From NCBI RefSeq assembly GCF_003254395.2, contig NC_037640.1, positions 3,764,289 through 3,828,288 on the forward strand: 64,000 nucleotides of DNA, given 5' to 3'. The notes below the pieces were generated by a model. It saw only the letters and a list, made by a program, of their open reading frames with translations, searched no databases and was not told the DNA's origin. This DNA is from Apis mellifera (lineage: Eukaryota > Arthropoda > Insecta > Hymenoptera > Apidae). Below, piece by piece: positions 22,701 through 36,600 of this stretch. Both the position numbers and the translations under genes were made by a program. Position 1 is the first letter of the stretch. Each line of letters opens with the position of its first letter.

Positions 22701-25700
22701 ATGAAACTTTATTTATCTAAAATGAAGAATTCGCGAAATTAAACAAATAAAATTTTGGTACAAAATTCATTCCATTTTTCGAAGAATTTCAATTTCTATT
22801 CGTCAAATAATTATCAAAACGAAATATTTTTCATATTTTTCACGTAGCACGAATGCAAGAGTGCTGTTTGAACAGTGAAAAGCCAACATTATCAAAACGA
22901 AATTTCGAAAATTTCCTATTCACAAGATGCAACAATATTGTAAGCATCGCTTTGAATCAAATATCCTTTGATTGACAAGGGTTTCGCCATGGATACGGAA
23001 TGAAAGAGATCCTTTTTTTCCCCCTGCACAAGTCATCTCTGTAAATTTCTGGCCGAATTAACATTCGAGGATCATCCGTCCGTGTGGTCGAGTGATCACA
23101 TGGATTCAAATATCTCTACTCTAACTTTTATTCAATTAATAACAAACTCAGAGAGAATTTGAGATTATAGCGCGTCCGTAGATAATTCGTTTCGAGAATG
23201 AGAATTTAAGAGATGAGAATTTGAATTTAACGCGGTCAGAAAAGGAAAAAGACGAGAAGAAAAGAAACGATTTAAATTGCACTGTGAATCGGAACAAATA
23301 ATCGTACAAACGTGAATTATTCGATCGTTTACGTTTAGCTTGATTGTTCGGGCGAAATTGTGTGCACGATAGTGAATGGAAAGCAATCTTCGAATGGCGT
23401 TCGCCTGTTTTCTGCTGTCCGTGTAACAGCCCTTCCGATGATGCGTTTAATGCGTTAATCCTGCGAACGAGAAATGGATTCAAAATGTTTTAATCGTCAA
23501 AGAATTATCTGATTCTAAAAATTCTATAATAAAATAACGAATAAAAATATATCAGTAAATTAAATAACAATAAAATAAAAACGCGAATATAATAATAATA
23601 ATAAAACGCGTAAAAGAACAGAATATTAAAATATTACGCACTAAATGGAACGCACGTCTCGAGAAAATTTCGAACGTCTAATCGACACGACGAGTAAACG
23701 TGTAATGTCACTTTGCGCTTCGATTTCGCTTATCGAACGGAGAGGGGATACTCTCGACATTCCGACGAACCAAAACATGTTTGAATATCAATCCAATTTC
23801 TCGGAAACACAATATTATAAGTAATGTTTAACAAAATATAAACATGGATGGAGTAGAAAAAAGTAAATAATAAATATAATAACTCGCACCCGAGACGTTA
23901 CACAATATATGTATATATTTTTTATTCTTTATTTTTATTTCCTCTTTTATCTGTCATTTTTTTTTTCATTCATGAAAGCCGTTTCCGTGTAAACGAATGA
24001 TAAAAGAGATGACGAAGAATGGAAAGTTTTTAGAGATGAGGGATATTTGATTATGAGAAATGCACTGGCGGAGGGACAGAGAGAAATTTTAATTCAGTCT
24101 GAATTTATTATAATTCTTATTCCTTTTTATTTTGAATATAAAAATATGTATATTCCATCTAAATTATCATAAAATTATAAAAATCTTACATACATTATTT
24201 TACAAGGAAATTCATCTAACGTGAAAAATATAATTTTATATGAAAATTTGAATAATGTGCATATAAATTATATTTATTCTTCGATGGGATGTATCTTTTA
24301 GTGTTTTCATCTTATATATACGTATATTTTTTTAACGACTGTAATATAGATATAAAAACAAATGTTAAATATAATAATGACAATGAATTTAAAACTCAAA
24401 TTTTTAAATGGGATATATAATTCCATTTGTAATAGGATCTCGTGTTTTAATAGGTTTCATACCGCTAATACTAGAGAAATGATGAACGTAGAAGAACGGA
24501 TAACAAGAGTAATCTAATAAAAATTGTTCGTTGGCTGTTTTCACGTCCATGGAAAAACTGGTCGAGACTGTTTCTGAATTTATACGAAAGTGGAATATCA
24601 AACATGACGAAATAGTAGTTGGAGATAAAATTTAATGATACAACTTTCATTTTCATAAAAACGAAACTCTAGTATCGAATCTGAAACTCGAATGTATTCG
24701 AATCGAATTATCATTTCGACGAAAAAACATAGTTAGGTATTTTTTAATTTCGATAAAATTCTATTCTTAAATTCCAAACTTTTTTTTTTCCTCTCATTCT
24801 TGTAAAGTTTGTATCTTGCATATCATAAACTTCGTTAATTCTAAAATTTAAATCTCAAATTATCGTATATTTCTGCATCGTTCTTTACATTTCCAAATAT
24901 ATCTTCCTAATAAAATTTTCATAAAAATGTAAATTTGTGTGATAAATATTTGTTAAACGAATATAATTATTCTTAAAATTAATATTTTAATTATTATTAC
25001 TTTTATTCAATCGATTAATAATAAAGATAAATATGTAATCGTCAATTAGGCCAACGATTTATTTATTTATTCAATTATATTAATAATTAACTATTGAAAT
25101 TTCTCAAATATTGTTATAATAGTTTATGACTGTTGTAATAGTGCAGCTGTAATAGTGTCCATTTAACACACAATACACATTCGCGTATATCAAACAGAAT
25201 TTCAGCCAAATTTTCATTAGAAAGTAATAATCAAACAATTTAATCAACCATCGATGTTTAACGATTAATATTATAATATTTACTTATTAATACCGACGAG
25301 TAATTTTCCTAAACCAATGAAAATTACCAGCGACATTTTACGATTAATCCATTTCAATTATAAAGAATCAAATTAACGATACAACTAACTGTTATCCGAT
25401 TGTTCGTTATTATTCTCGCAAAACTCTTTTTCAAAACTCTGTGAACAACAACCAATCGCAATATCGCATCATCGAAGCAAACGTTAACCCCAAAGATCGA
25501 TCATCGGGAGATCAAAAGAAAAATATCGTCAGAAATTGAATTTAACAAAGCAATTTCCATTTCTCTGTTTTCGCGCGGGATGATGGATGTTCAATGGCCA
25601 TTTTTCGATCGAATCTTCCTTCTCACAACAGCAAGAGTTCTTCTTCTTCTTCTTCTTGCAATAATTTTACCCGAAACACGTAGCTACAAAATGCGGGGCG

Positions 25701-28700
25701 CGCGTTATGGATTTTTATAAAAGCGCTTTTCAACTTTCTCACGTCGTCGAGGACGTGAAATCCTATAACTTCCCTCCATCGATCTCACTGTAACTTCGAA
25801 TTTCCAATCGTCTTCTCACCCCTTCCGGAACGACGATTTCTTTGTGCAATTTGCGAAAACGAAATGGAGCGGAGGATCTACCGGTGAAAAAAGTTACATT
25901 GTACATACGTGTGGAAATGATAGAAGTTAAGTGGAGCGAGTGAAGACGGTTTCGAAATAGAATGATGGAAATGCGAATATATACGGGATATCCCGTTATT
26001 CGTACATATACAACCGGCAGAGGGTGAAGTACATTCTCGTGAAGTAATTTGGAAGGAAAGAATAATATGAGATTTCAAGTAGAGATTTACGAATAGATTA
26101 AATTTTCGAGTAATGAAATTTAAATGGCGATTGGAAATGAATTATGCAAATGAAATAATTCTGCGTGTGAAAATAAACAAAAAATATAGAATAAATTTTT
26201 TTTTTTTGATTTAAAAGAGAAAATATAAAAGAATTTTGTTCTCTTTTTTTTCGACTTACTTTTTTTAATAAGAGATCATCCCCCAAATTGTGCTATGAAT
26301 AAGACATCCTGTATGTATACATTTTTATTCGTGTCATGGAATAATTTAATAGATGTGAAAGAAAGTTAATTTAATCAATTTTCTCTAATTAAGATATATA
26401 TTTTTTTTTTTTTAGAAACAAAACCAGTTTTTTATAATAACCAAGTGACCTTCCTTTTCATAATTATATGAAGATATATGTTTGATAAAATAATTAAATA
26501 TGTGTAATATTTAATTTTTAAAGATGAATTAAAATGGCGATAAATTAGAAAGAATATTAGAAACCTGTTCTAGCAAATGTAATATGCATAATCGTACATA
26601 TAAATCTTGAATAAATATTTTTCCTCGTCTATCAGGATAGATCTTAGGCACTTCTATTTAATATTTGCATGCAAGAAGTAGTAGTTATATTGAAATAATC
26701 AAAGTGTTGAAAATTTTCATTACAGAAACTTCTATATAAAATAATTATAAATAAAAATAACTGTGACGATATCTAATATATTATTTTATTGTTTTATTAT
26801 TTTGTTATATTCTTCAAAGTTTAAACATAAAAAATCTGATTGTCACTTAACATTCTATCTGTTCTAGATATATTTTTTTATGGAAACATGTCTTCAAAAA
26901 ATTTTTTTATTGAGAAAACTAATTAAGAATAACACGTGAACGTTTTTTAAATAAAACCATCATTCCCTTCAAGGCATCGATTTTTTATAGATGAAATCAT
27001 GGTGAATCTAAACAAAGATTTCTAATTTATTGTTTCATATTTTTTTAAATAATGAATACTGGTATAAAAACTTAAGCGCGAATTAAACAAGATTAAATTT
27101 GCTTTTTTCTGTTTAAAAATTTATTTTATCTAAATAAACTCATGTATGTCTTCCTATCTTCTTATCTAATTAACATATTAGATGCTTTTGGATAAGTTTG
27201 CATTGTAAGAAAGTGATTTATTACGTTGTAATAATTTGATATGTATATTATCATATTACAAACTTTGAAATTTGAGAGATTAATATCATTTAGATAAATT
27301 TGAATCCATTGTTTATTAATGAAAATAAAGATGGATAAAATTTATAACAAGAATATTAAATAATCTCATTATGACTAGTAACTAATAATTAGAATGAGTT
27401 TATAAATTGAATTTTGAAAAATAATATTATAATACGTATAATATTTTATAGAAATTCTATGTAAACTTTAAGAAAATTATAAGAGAATGTTAAAAATATG
27501 AAACAATAAAATTAGTCAATTGTGGAGGACTAAGTATATTATCATGTGGAAATTTTAATCAAATTATTTAAGAAAGCGACGTTTTATATGAAACAATGAA
27601 CTAATATTCGAGCGAATATTTCTAATTAGTGTTTACGAGAATAGGTATTTGTATAGGAAAGCTTATGATCCATTTTCATCGAAACCACTAAAGTAATTTC
27701 AATCAAATTTTCACTGAGTGCTTTGCTAACAATACAAAATTGAATGGATGATTTTATCACAAACTATTTAGGAAAATAATTTCACGATAAATTCAACAGA
27801 TATTATTTATCAATTTCCTTGATTGATTATATTCAATAAATAATATTAAAAATTATCATGGAAAAAGTTTTATCGAATTTGATTTTTTTAATTTTGAAAA
27901 AAAAAGAACAAAATAAATAAAATTAGAAAATTAATCAATTTCAACAAATCTATTAATATATACTTACAGCAAACAAATTGAAAATATTTTTCCCATAAAA
28001 TTCTCAATATTTATTATCATCATTCAAATAACCATCTCAATTGGCGTTTAAATCCTATCTCCTTGAACAAACAAAATATCATTTTACTATAAAGTAAAAA
28101 AAAAAAAAAAAGAAGAAAAATTATTCAATGATTGTTCAATTTATCTTCACGAGAGAATCTAGTCCATTTCCGGTTGTTAGCGTTGGTCTGCGCACCACGA
28201 AATGAGCCGTAAAGCAAGACTGATCCAATATACGGGACAGAATTCATGGCGAGGCATCCTCCGGTGCAATGCAATTCGCAATGCAAGCGCTCCTGTCGTA
28301 ATTAACTCGCGCGATGATTCAAGTTCTCGCGTCCATTGTTTGGTCCACGAATGAAATTCTTCCGTTGAAAATCGCGCCTGCCATATCATTCCATTCGTTC
28401 CCTATTCCCTTCCATTATAACCTGCATGAATTATCGATGAAAGAAAATGACCAATAACTCGAAGGTGACGAAAGTAGGTTAAAATATTATAAGCGTCAAG
28501 CTCTTCGTTAAGTATCGTTATGAAATATCACTAAGTATGTTTTAATCTATATCTATACGAGGTAACGAGACATTGGAAATACATATTTAAGATAATTATA
28601 ATGGATAATTAAAAGAAATCTAGAACAATATGTGATATTTGTGCCATTTCCGATCACATAATATATTTAAATATTGCAATAAAATATTGTTCAATTATTA

Positions 28701-31690
28701 TTTTTATTCCAATTCTTTTCAACTTTTTATCTCACTTTTTGAAATCCATAATGTCGGAAGTAATTCTAATTATGTTGGCGAACCTCATACAATACCGGCA
28801 GTACAATGAAGATCGCAGTATCATACGAATACCGTTATTATGCACCACTTTATACGGGTCACAAAACCGGCATTAACTTTTCTGGGTAATGGTGAATAAA
28901 TTACCAATAATATAGGAAATATGAAATGAGTTGATTAATATATATTTTAGAAAAATTATATTAAAAAAAATATATTTAAAAATATGTATTAATCAAACTA
29001 TTTTTGAATATCATAATGCATTATATACATTTCATTAATTTTGTAATTTAATGATATGTATAAAAGAAATTAAAAACTCTATCTATCATGTACTTTATAC
29101 GTATCAATTTATAAAATTAGAATATATATCAATAAGTTTTTTATCTGCTATCATAATTATTATTAGATATTTTTAATATATAAAACATGTTTACTATCTA
29201 TTTATCCTATATTTTTAAACATCTTTATGTCATTTATAAAAATATATTTAACCTAGAAAAAAAAATTATATAAGTAAAAAAAGTATTTAAATATATAAGT
29301 TTCAAATATATTAATAAATATCTAATACATGAATATATTAAGTTACTAATATATTCACATATTAAATAAAAATTATTTAGTATATGAATATGTTTTATAT
29401 TATCATGGTTAAACATGATAATCTAAATATAAATAAGACTAAGTATAAAAAATATATAAGATTATAAGACTAAAATAGTATAAAATAACGCATATCTAAT
29501 GCAAAAACAAATTTATATTTTTCTTCATAATCATTTAGAAATAACAATAATACAAATTGTTTAGATTAAAATAAAATATAATTTTAATTTGGATTTTTGG
29601 AATATATTCGGTGTATTTGATTTTAGTAGTCGTTTATAAACTTTCTATAGACTTCTATATATTAAATAGATATAATATCTGCAAAGTAGTTAAAAAGAAT
29701 TTTCTTTTATCATAATCACTAAAACAAAATAACTATTTTAATCAATAAAATAGTTTTTTTAACTTGACAAATTCTACAAAAGTTAGTATATTGACCGATT
29801 AAATACCGATTAAACAAAAAAATAAAAAGAAAAGAAAAGAAAAAAAATGTATTTCAAAATAGCTATCAAATATATAGTAATAACGATTGTATCGATAATC
29901 GTATAATAAAAATTAATTTATTGATTTATTTAAAGTGTATCAAACATACCGAATATATGCAAGACTAATGTTCAAGCACGTAGTGTTACAAATCCAATCA
30001 TAAAAGAACTGCGTGACTTGTTGAAAACCATGACTGTGTGGGTCGAGTGTCGTGAACCATTCTCGTTACATCGTAACGAGCTGTCTTTAAAGGTTTCTCG
30101 TCCAAGTATCGATAAATTGCAACGAATATAGGTACCTCAGTTTCATAAAGCCTATTAATCCATGCCAAGTTTATACACATACATGTTCGAACATTTACAC
30201 AATTATCCTATCTTCGTTGACATATTAACACAATAAAATTAAATTTTTAATCCAATACTTTCCAAAACTTTCAAAATACAATTTTTTTCTAAATAATAAT
30301 TTCATGTATCAAACATAAAATATGGTATAACGACAAATTGCGAATTATCCATATATTCGAAAGAAAAAAAATTAGAGATACGATCCGTATACGAATTCGA
30401 TTATCGTATAGATAATTATAAGTCAATTTTATGACATATTACTGGTATAACACAGATTTCTAAAAAATATTTAGTGAAATAATTCATTTCAATAAATAAT
30501 GCTGCTTATGCGTGCGAAAAACACTACTTATTTATATCGTTTACGAAAAGTATGTGCGTGTACACGACATGGAAGACTTTTGAACAAATTACACTTTTTA
30601 TTCGATGCAGTCATGTTCACGGTTTATTTCACTCACGAAATCGTTGTTTAGTGATTCTATTTTCTTCTTTTCTTTTTTTATTTTCCTTTATTAAACGAAA
30701 TGCGACGTATAATGACCGTTAACGTTTTAAAAGATCCTTTCCCGTGACTATACGTAAAACGAACTACAATACCGACAGAATCATATTACGTAGATGAAAT
30801 TTGAAAACGAAACGGATATAGTGCATAAAATATAAGGTTAGTTGAAATTTTACGGTTCGTGCATAATTAACGCGAGATAGAAAATAGAAAAAAAAAATGC
30901 ACTTTAACAATGAAATCTTATTATGATTGATTAGAATCATTTAATCTTATTAAGTTAAAGCTGTATTTAAAATAAATTAATTTAATAATAGATATTTTGA
31001 TCCTCCAATCAGAAAAAAGATCGTTTTAGAACGAATTGTGTAGCCATCTTGAATCGATTAAAACGTTCCACTTTCGAACAAGTGAAATGAAATATTCATG
31101 TTTCGATTAAAGTTCTAAAAATTAATTTTATTCTTTGCTTGAATCTATTTATAATCAAGAAATAAAAAAAATCGATATTTGATTATTGATTTATTAGATT
31201 TTTAGAATTTATCGAAGATTATAGTTTCTAGATTGTCATTTCTCATAATCAGTATAAAACGGTATTTTATCAATTAAAAATTTAACTTAAAAATATTTTT
31301 CGTATAATTAAATTATCTTTTTTTTTTATTTGTATATAATTTACAACATATAACTTTCATTTAATTATTTCTTTATTATAATACTAAATCTACGAAAATA
31401 ATATTGTTTTAATCCCATGAAGATATCAGGATTTATTCAAATTGTATCATGCATAATTTTCGAAATTTCTAAATCGCATATTATACTGACAGGAAATTTC
31501 ATCATAATATCGACGTTAACCAAACGCAAATCGTTCATATCTGTTTATCATTAGTATTACAAATCGTTACTATAAGCAAATATGCTAATCGCGCGGCATT
31601 ATCAAGCAAACGGAATTATCCGAAATATATCTCGGGATATTAAACGCGATTTTAATGCATTCTCCGTGATCAAATTTTCAAGTCTATTAT
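16761..31690. other. Gene-poor AT-rich region with short GC-rich islands
   Basis: I recognise no coding exon here. The background is AT-rich with A/T runs. Islands of clearly higher G+C and CpG lie at about 17690-18000, 20700-21450, 23640-23770, 25560-25900 and 28140-28410. Open frames inside the islands (for example 28177-28389, minus) match nothing I know. A TTC repeat lies at about 25639-25657. Islands of this kind in bee genomes often mark conserved regulatory DNA; that role is inferred here. No tRNA, rRNA or intact mobile element was found. Confidence 0.5.
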
Positions 31691-31694
31691 CGCA

Positions 31695-32590
31695 ATGAAA
31701 TCATTTGTTCTAACTACACAAGAATCAGAATTGAATACACGTGTCCTTATAGATCGAATAGCAGGCCGTTTTGAACTAGGCAATTCACTTATCAACCTAC
31801 GAGAAAGAATTTTACACGGTACACCTTTCACTCGTTTTATTAATCAGTGTCGAGGTATGTTGCATTTACTTATTTAACGTTCTTCGATGGAAAAACCCGG
31901 TTTGTCTTCATGAATTATTTATCTATCGTTAATGAAGGTTATTCGCAATGGTTCATAATAGATCGAATGATTTTTCGTATAAAATTAAAAAAAAAATAAA
32001 ACTCATTGTTCAAAATCTATAAATGATTTAAAACATTTGAATTATTATATCTGAGTTCATGAAAAATTTAAATTTAACTACAATTTAAGCCAATCTTTAA
32101 TTTGAAATTCAGTTAACCTAACCTAATAGAAATCTAAACCAAATTCAAATTTAACCTTATTTATTCATACTTGTTATTTTTAATTGGATTTTATGTTTAA
32201 ATTTTTTAATTACACAGTAATTATGATTATTTTTATACATTTTTTATATATATTTCCATTCATACTTCATAAATATTGTATTATTTCAGAAACATTCGAA
32301 TTAAAAATTTCCTATATTCAAAAACTATACTTTCAGATTCTACTCGTCTAATAATTTATTAAAAAATGATTCAATTAAAAATCTTTAATGGATTAAAACA
32401 AAATTTAATTTGAAAGACCTTGAAAATACAGTAAAAGACGAGCAGGTGTGCCGCATTCCTTTAAACGGAATACCGACATAGCCGGTAGAATAAGATTATT
32501 CGCTTCACGACCGGACTGGCAAGAACAGGATGGAATCCGCGCACTACAATTCTATAGTGAATTGGAAATGTATGCTACACTAAATATAAA
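31695..32590 (+). other. Weak candidate two-exon gene of unknown function
   Basis: An open frame from the ATG at 31695 runs 54 codons to a consensus donor (CGAG|GTATGT, near 31855). A second open stretch after the acceptor-like GACGAGCAG (near 32450) continues in a compatible phase for about 45 codons, then enters a (TA)n-rich tract. Neither part resembles a family I know. The second part has a less AT-biased, coding-like composition. This may be a lineage-specific gene, an old transposon fragment or chance. I would not treat it as a gene without transcript support. Confidence 0.15.
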
Positions 32591-32593
32591 TAT

Positions 32594-32625
<32 letters not shown>

Positions 32626-32645
32626 TTATATATGTGCATATATAT
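32584..32645. repeat. (TA)n microsatellite
   Basis: Several TA/TATA runs interrupted by AAATA and TTTATA form a low-complexity tract just before the G+C-richer block that starts near 32700. Confidence 0.85.
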
Positions 32646-32699
32646 CGTTGCAAGAACAGTATAATTACACACGTCCACATCAGAGGACAAATATTACGT

Positions 32700-33620
32700 A
32701 TATACCTATCCACGCAGCACCGTTACGTTGGAACACCACATGGTCGGGTAGCGGTCGCGTGATACGAGCTAAAAAGACATTACCCAGTTTTATCCTGCTC
32801 GAGAGCGCGTTCTTTCGATCGGTGTTTGGTCAGCCTCTGGTTCACCCGACGTTGTTTCGTTTTGAGCACAATATAAAATTATGAATGTCCGTCGGATTCG
32901 TGCTCTATACACCACAGTAGTCTGTTATTAGACCCACAGTAATAGCAACGTGGAATTCATCGCGGCACGTAACAAGATATCAATATGTCACTGTGAACCC
33001 GGACGTTTTGCGATTGTTGTAATCTTATACACGTCAACACGAAACGTTCGCGAAGCACGATTGTTCGTGTAGAGTACGAAAGGAAAGCAGGACGCGGAAT
33101 GCACACACGACGATGGATCAGACTGGCGAGAGACGCCAGGTGCGAGCAGCGGACAATCGGTCAAACTTCTCGTCGAATGCACTTAACACGACGGCGTACC
33201 ATGTCACACACGCGGTCTGTTCCCGTGACTGTAGACGTGTCTACTTTCTGCGAGCAACGGTTGATTAGCACGAATTTCATTGATACGCACCTCTTATGAC
33301 CTAGTAACAAGAACGCCTCCAGGTGCACATCCCGTACGTCGCACATACGTGTACATCCGACACTGCAGAGCCACTGAAAGCAGCGCCGAGGTTAGAGTAT
33401 CGAAGTGGGGACACCTGTTCAACATCCGTAGCAGCACTTTCTATACTCTGATGGCAGTGCGTGGCCCCGATATCGATAGTGGCCACGATTGCCAATGTAC
33501 GCACAATCGAGAGCTCCGTCGACTGAGTCGAGATTTATCGGACGCGAAATAACTTTGCTACACTTCATTCAACGCTCGACTCGCTCTCATTGATTCGCAA
33601 TGGCGATCGGTGCACCACAT
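32700..33620. other. CpG-rich island, no recognised gene
   Basis: This block of about 0.9 kb has markedly higher G+C and CpG than its AT-rich flanks and contains overlapping open frames on both strands, none with a recognisable domain. It looks like a promoter or regulatory island, or the first exon of a non-coding RNA. TATA-like strings occur near 32870 (CAATATAAAATTATG). Its function is not known from sequence. Confidence 0.35.
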
Positions 33621-36600
33621 GTGGTCATTACTTGAATTACTTTGAAAACTTTAACTCGGTTCATAAAATCTTTGAAAAAATGAAATTTATTTGGAATAAA
33701 TTATTTCTTCCTACCTTTATTATTATTATCTTTATTTTTTATCCAATATTTTAAATAAAACTTTTTAACAAATCAAATTCAATCTCTACGAGCAATTGGT
33801 AAAAAGTTTAATAAAGGTAAAATATTTAATATCGTTACTGTTGTTATTTTTTTTTATATATATTTTAAATATATATTTTTTAATGCGTAATTTACGATTT
33901 TTACACATCTCGTAACACATCCAGAAGAGATTTGTAGAATTTCGTGTCCGGAAATACCGATTGTGCAAAAAATGAACGATATTGTAACGTTATAAACGAG
34001 AAACAGAATAGAGGTGACATCTTACGAGATTTTGTATAACGTATTCTAAAATATTAACCTTAGAAAAGATGTTTCTTATGCCATCTAGCATATTATAATA
34101 TAATTACACGTATATAAAATTAAATTAAAAAAACACGAAGTAAAAATCAGTGCTATATGTTTTATAATTTTAGGGAACTTTCAATTCATATTTTTAATAA
34201 AAAAGAGAGAAATAAATTTAAATCAAAATCAATATCAAATTATTATAGTCATTTGTTTCATATATAAGAATATATATAAAAAATTTTATCTATTATGATA
34301 TTAAATATTTTAGAATTTAGTTTTGTAAAAAAATTTTTTTTTACATTTTTAATTGTTGAAATACTAGTAAGATTAAGTATTTTTTAAATTATAGTATACT
34401 ATAGAGAATATAAGAAGCTAATTTTTTTGTGAAGTCGATATTTCAGAAATTATTTCAGAATATGAAGTTATATGATGATTTATCTACTAATAAAATAATC
34501 AAATAAAACAATTAGCTAACAATTATTAAATTTTCTTTTATTATTTTATAATTTTATGTAAAATAAAATAATTATAAAGATAAATTATTAAATTTTATTA
34601 TCAAATTTATTATTTGCTAATGATCAATAATATTTGCTTATAAGATAAACTTCCTTATCAACTGTATATCGAATTCCTATCTTATCAATTGTATATGGAA
34701 TTCCTATCTTACCAACTTCCTCTATATCAAATTCCTACTTTATCAACTACTAATAAAACTGAATTCTCTATATCATGGCATGATATAAAATTTTCAAAAT
34801 TTTAATTCTAAGAATACAATAATAATTTTTTATTTGAATTATAAATAATTATATTCAATTTCCAACATTGCTTTGGACATATATTCAATCCATATTTTTA
34901 ATAAAAATATCTTGTAATTTTCTCCATATGAAAAATTTTTCTATTTATTCAAATTAGTCAAACGTATATAGATAAATAATATTAATTTCTAAAAGACTAT
35001 TTCGTATCATTATACATTTTAAATCTTATGAGCAATAAAGGCTGTCGTTTTCCCCCTCACTTTCGAGTGGTTCCATTTATAAAGATATAACAGAGAGCAC
35101 TTCAATGTGGGAAAATCCGCTTTACTTCGCACCGCAGAAACTTTAGTCAAAGCTTTCCTTAAGTGGTTATATCACTTCGTATCTTTTAGCTTTTTGGATT
35201 TCAATAGAACACTGAGAATAAACCATCGTCAATGCATCATTTCCATTTTACGCGGAAGTATAAAATTTCTCGATACTATTTTTTTTTTTTCTTTCGAAAA
35301 TCATCCTTTAAAAAATAATACACAATCTTCTCTCCTCCTCTTCTTTCTTCGCTCTTATTATTAATTTTTAAAATGCTTAATATCCATACTGTTCGAATTA
35401 ATATAAAAAGAACGATTCGTTAAAATGATGATTCATATGTTTGTGCCGTATTTGCGGGAAGCAAAGGAACGTCTAAATTTCGTACGCTCGAATCATTTCG
35501 AGCGGAGAACCACGCGGGAATGGCAAGGATATCGTATTCGTCTCCAACTAAATTTTGCGTCTACGAGGTGGTTAGGGGATGCACACTTTGTGGTTGTGTT
35601 TGTTACCCTCTGTCTCGGTGCCTCTCTCCACCCCTTCAGCCACAATGGCATTAAAATTACCAAGGAAATTCAATTCCCAGTTGGAAATGTATCGCGCACG
35701 TGTAGGTCATACTCGTATAGACGATGTCGAGGGTAACATAGGTAAGAGGCAGGGACGTCGAATCACTACGGGCTCCTACGGCTACACATTTCAACCAATT
35801 TGCTCGAGACAACGAGTTGTATCGCTTCGTCCTAATAATTCAAACCGATCAATCGTCATTTCTCACCTCTTCTTTCTTCTTAAAAATTAACGCTCAATTA
35901 TCCCTTCTTTAATGAAGAAAAAAAACAAAGAACGAAGCATCGATCGGGCTGTGCTCCTTCGAGAAATTTTTCAAACGCTCGCCCAATTTTTTAATTCGTT
36001 CTGGAATTGGAAACGGATCGGCGCGGGAAAATTGAAAATCGCGAACAATCAATGAACCAACAATTACACGTCCCTGCACGGGGCGATATAGAAAAGCAGT
36101 ATAACACACGCGCGCCTCTCGTACGTACACCACGCTCGCTGTGGATAGCTTAGGTTGGTTAGTTAGCGTGCAAGTACACGTATCAAAGGCACTCAGAATC
36201 CGAGCTTAACAAAGCCAGCTTTGGGTTTACCAACCGTGTCACGTAGTACGTGTATACCTTACCTGCTCACGCTTCGCAAAACCTAAACCTCCTGTGGCCC
36301 GTCTAACTTTGGTCTTAATGCGTCAACGGGGAGGGATAAGTTTCGCCGGGGCAATTAAAACTAATTATTCCCGTCCGCGGTGGAGGATCGGCTAACCGAG
36401 AGGGACCCTTGCGGCCCGATCGTTCGTAATTATACACCGAATCGGGATTAACCCCGTGAATTTATAGAAAACACTTCCTTCCTCTAATTGAACCCGATTG
36501 AATTACCGACCTTACCTCACAGTTTTACGCCCCAGATTAAGCCGCTTTTAGAATTAATTCTAAAAAGCTTTCCGTCATCCCTTTGCGCGAGAGATTATCT

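Noticed and set aside
23075..23120. GTGGTCGAGTGATC followed by GGATTCAAAT, resembling tRNA D and T arms
   Set aside because: The spacing leaves no room for an anticodon arm; at most a degraded fragment.
35683..35745. Short frame starting MALKLPRKFNSQLEMYRARV followed by a GT
   Set aside because: No partner exon in a matching phase and no family match; left as chance.
36148..36165. TTAGGTTGGTTAGTTAG, loosely like a mariner terminal repeat
   Set aside because: No matching inverted partner, no TA target duplication and no transposase frame nearby.
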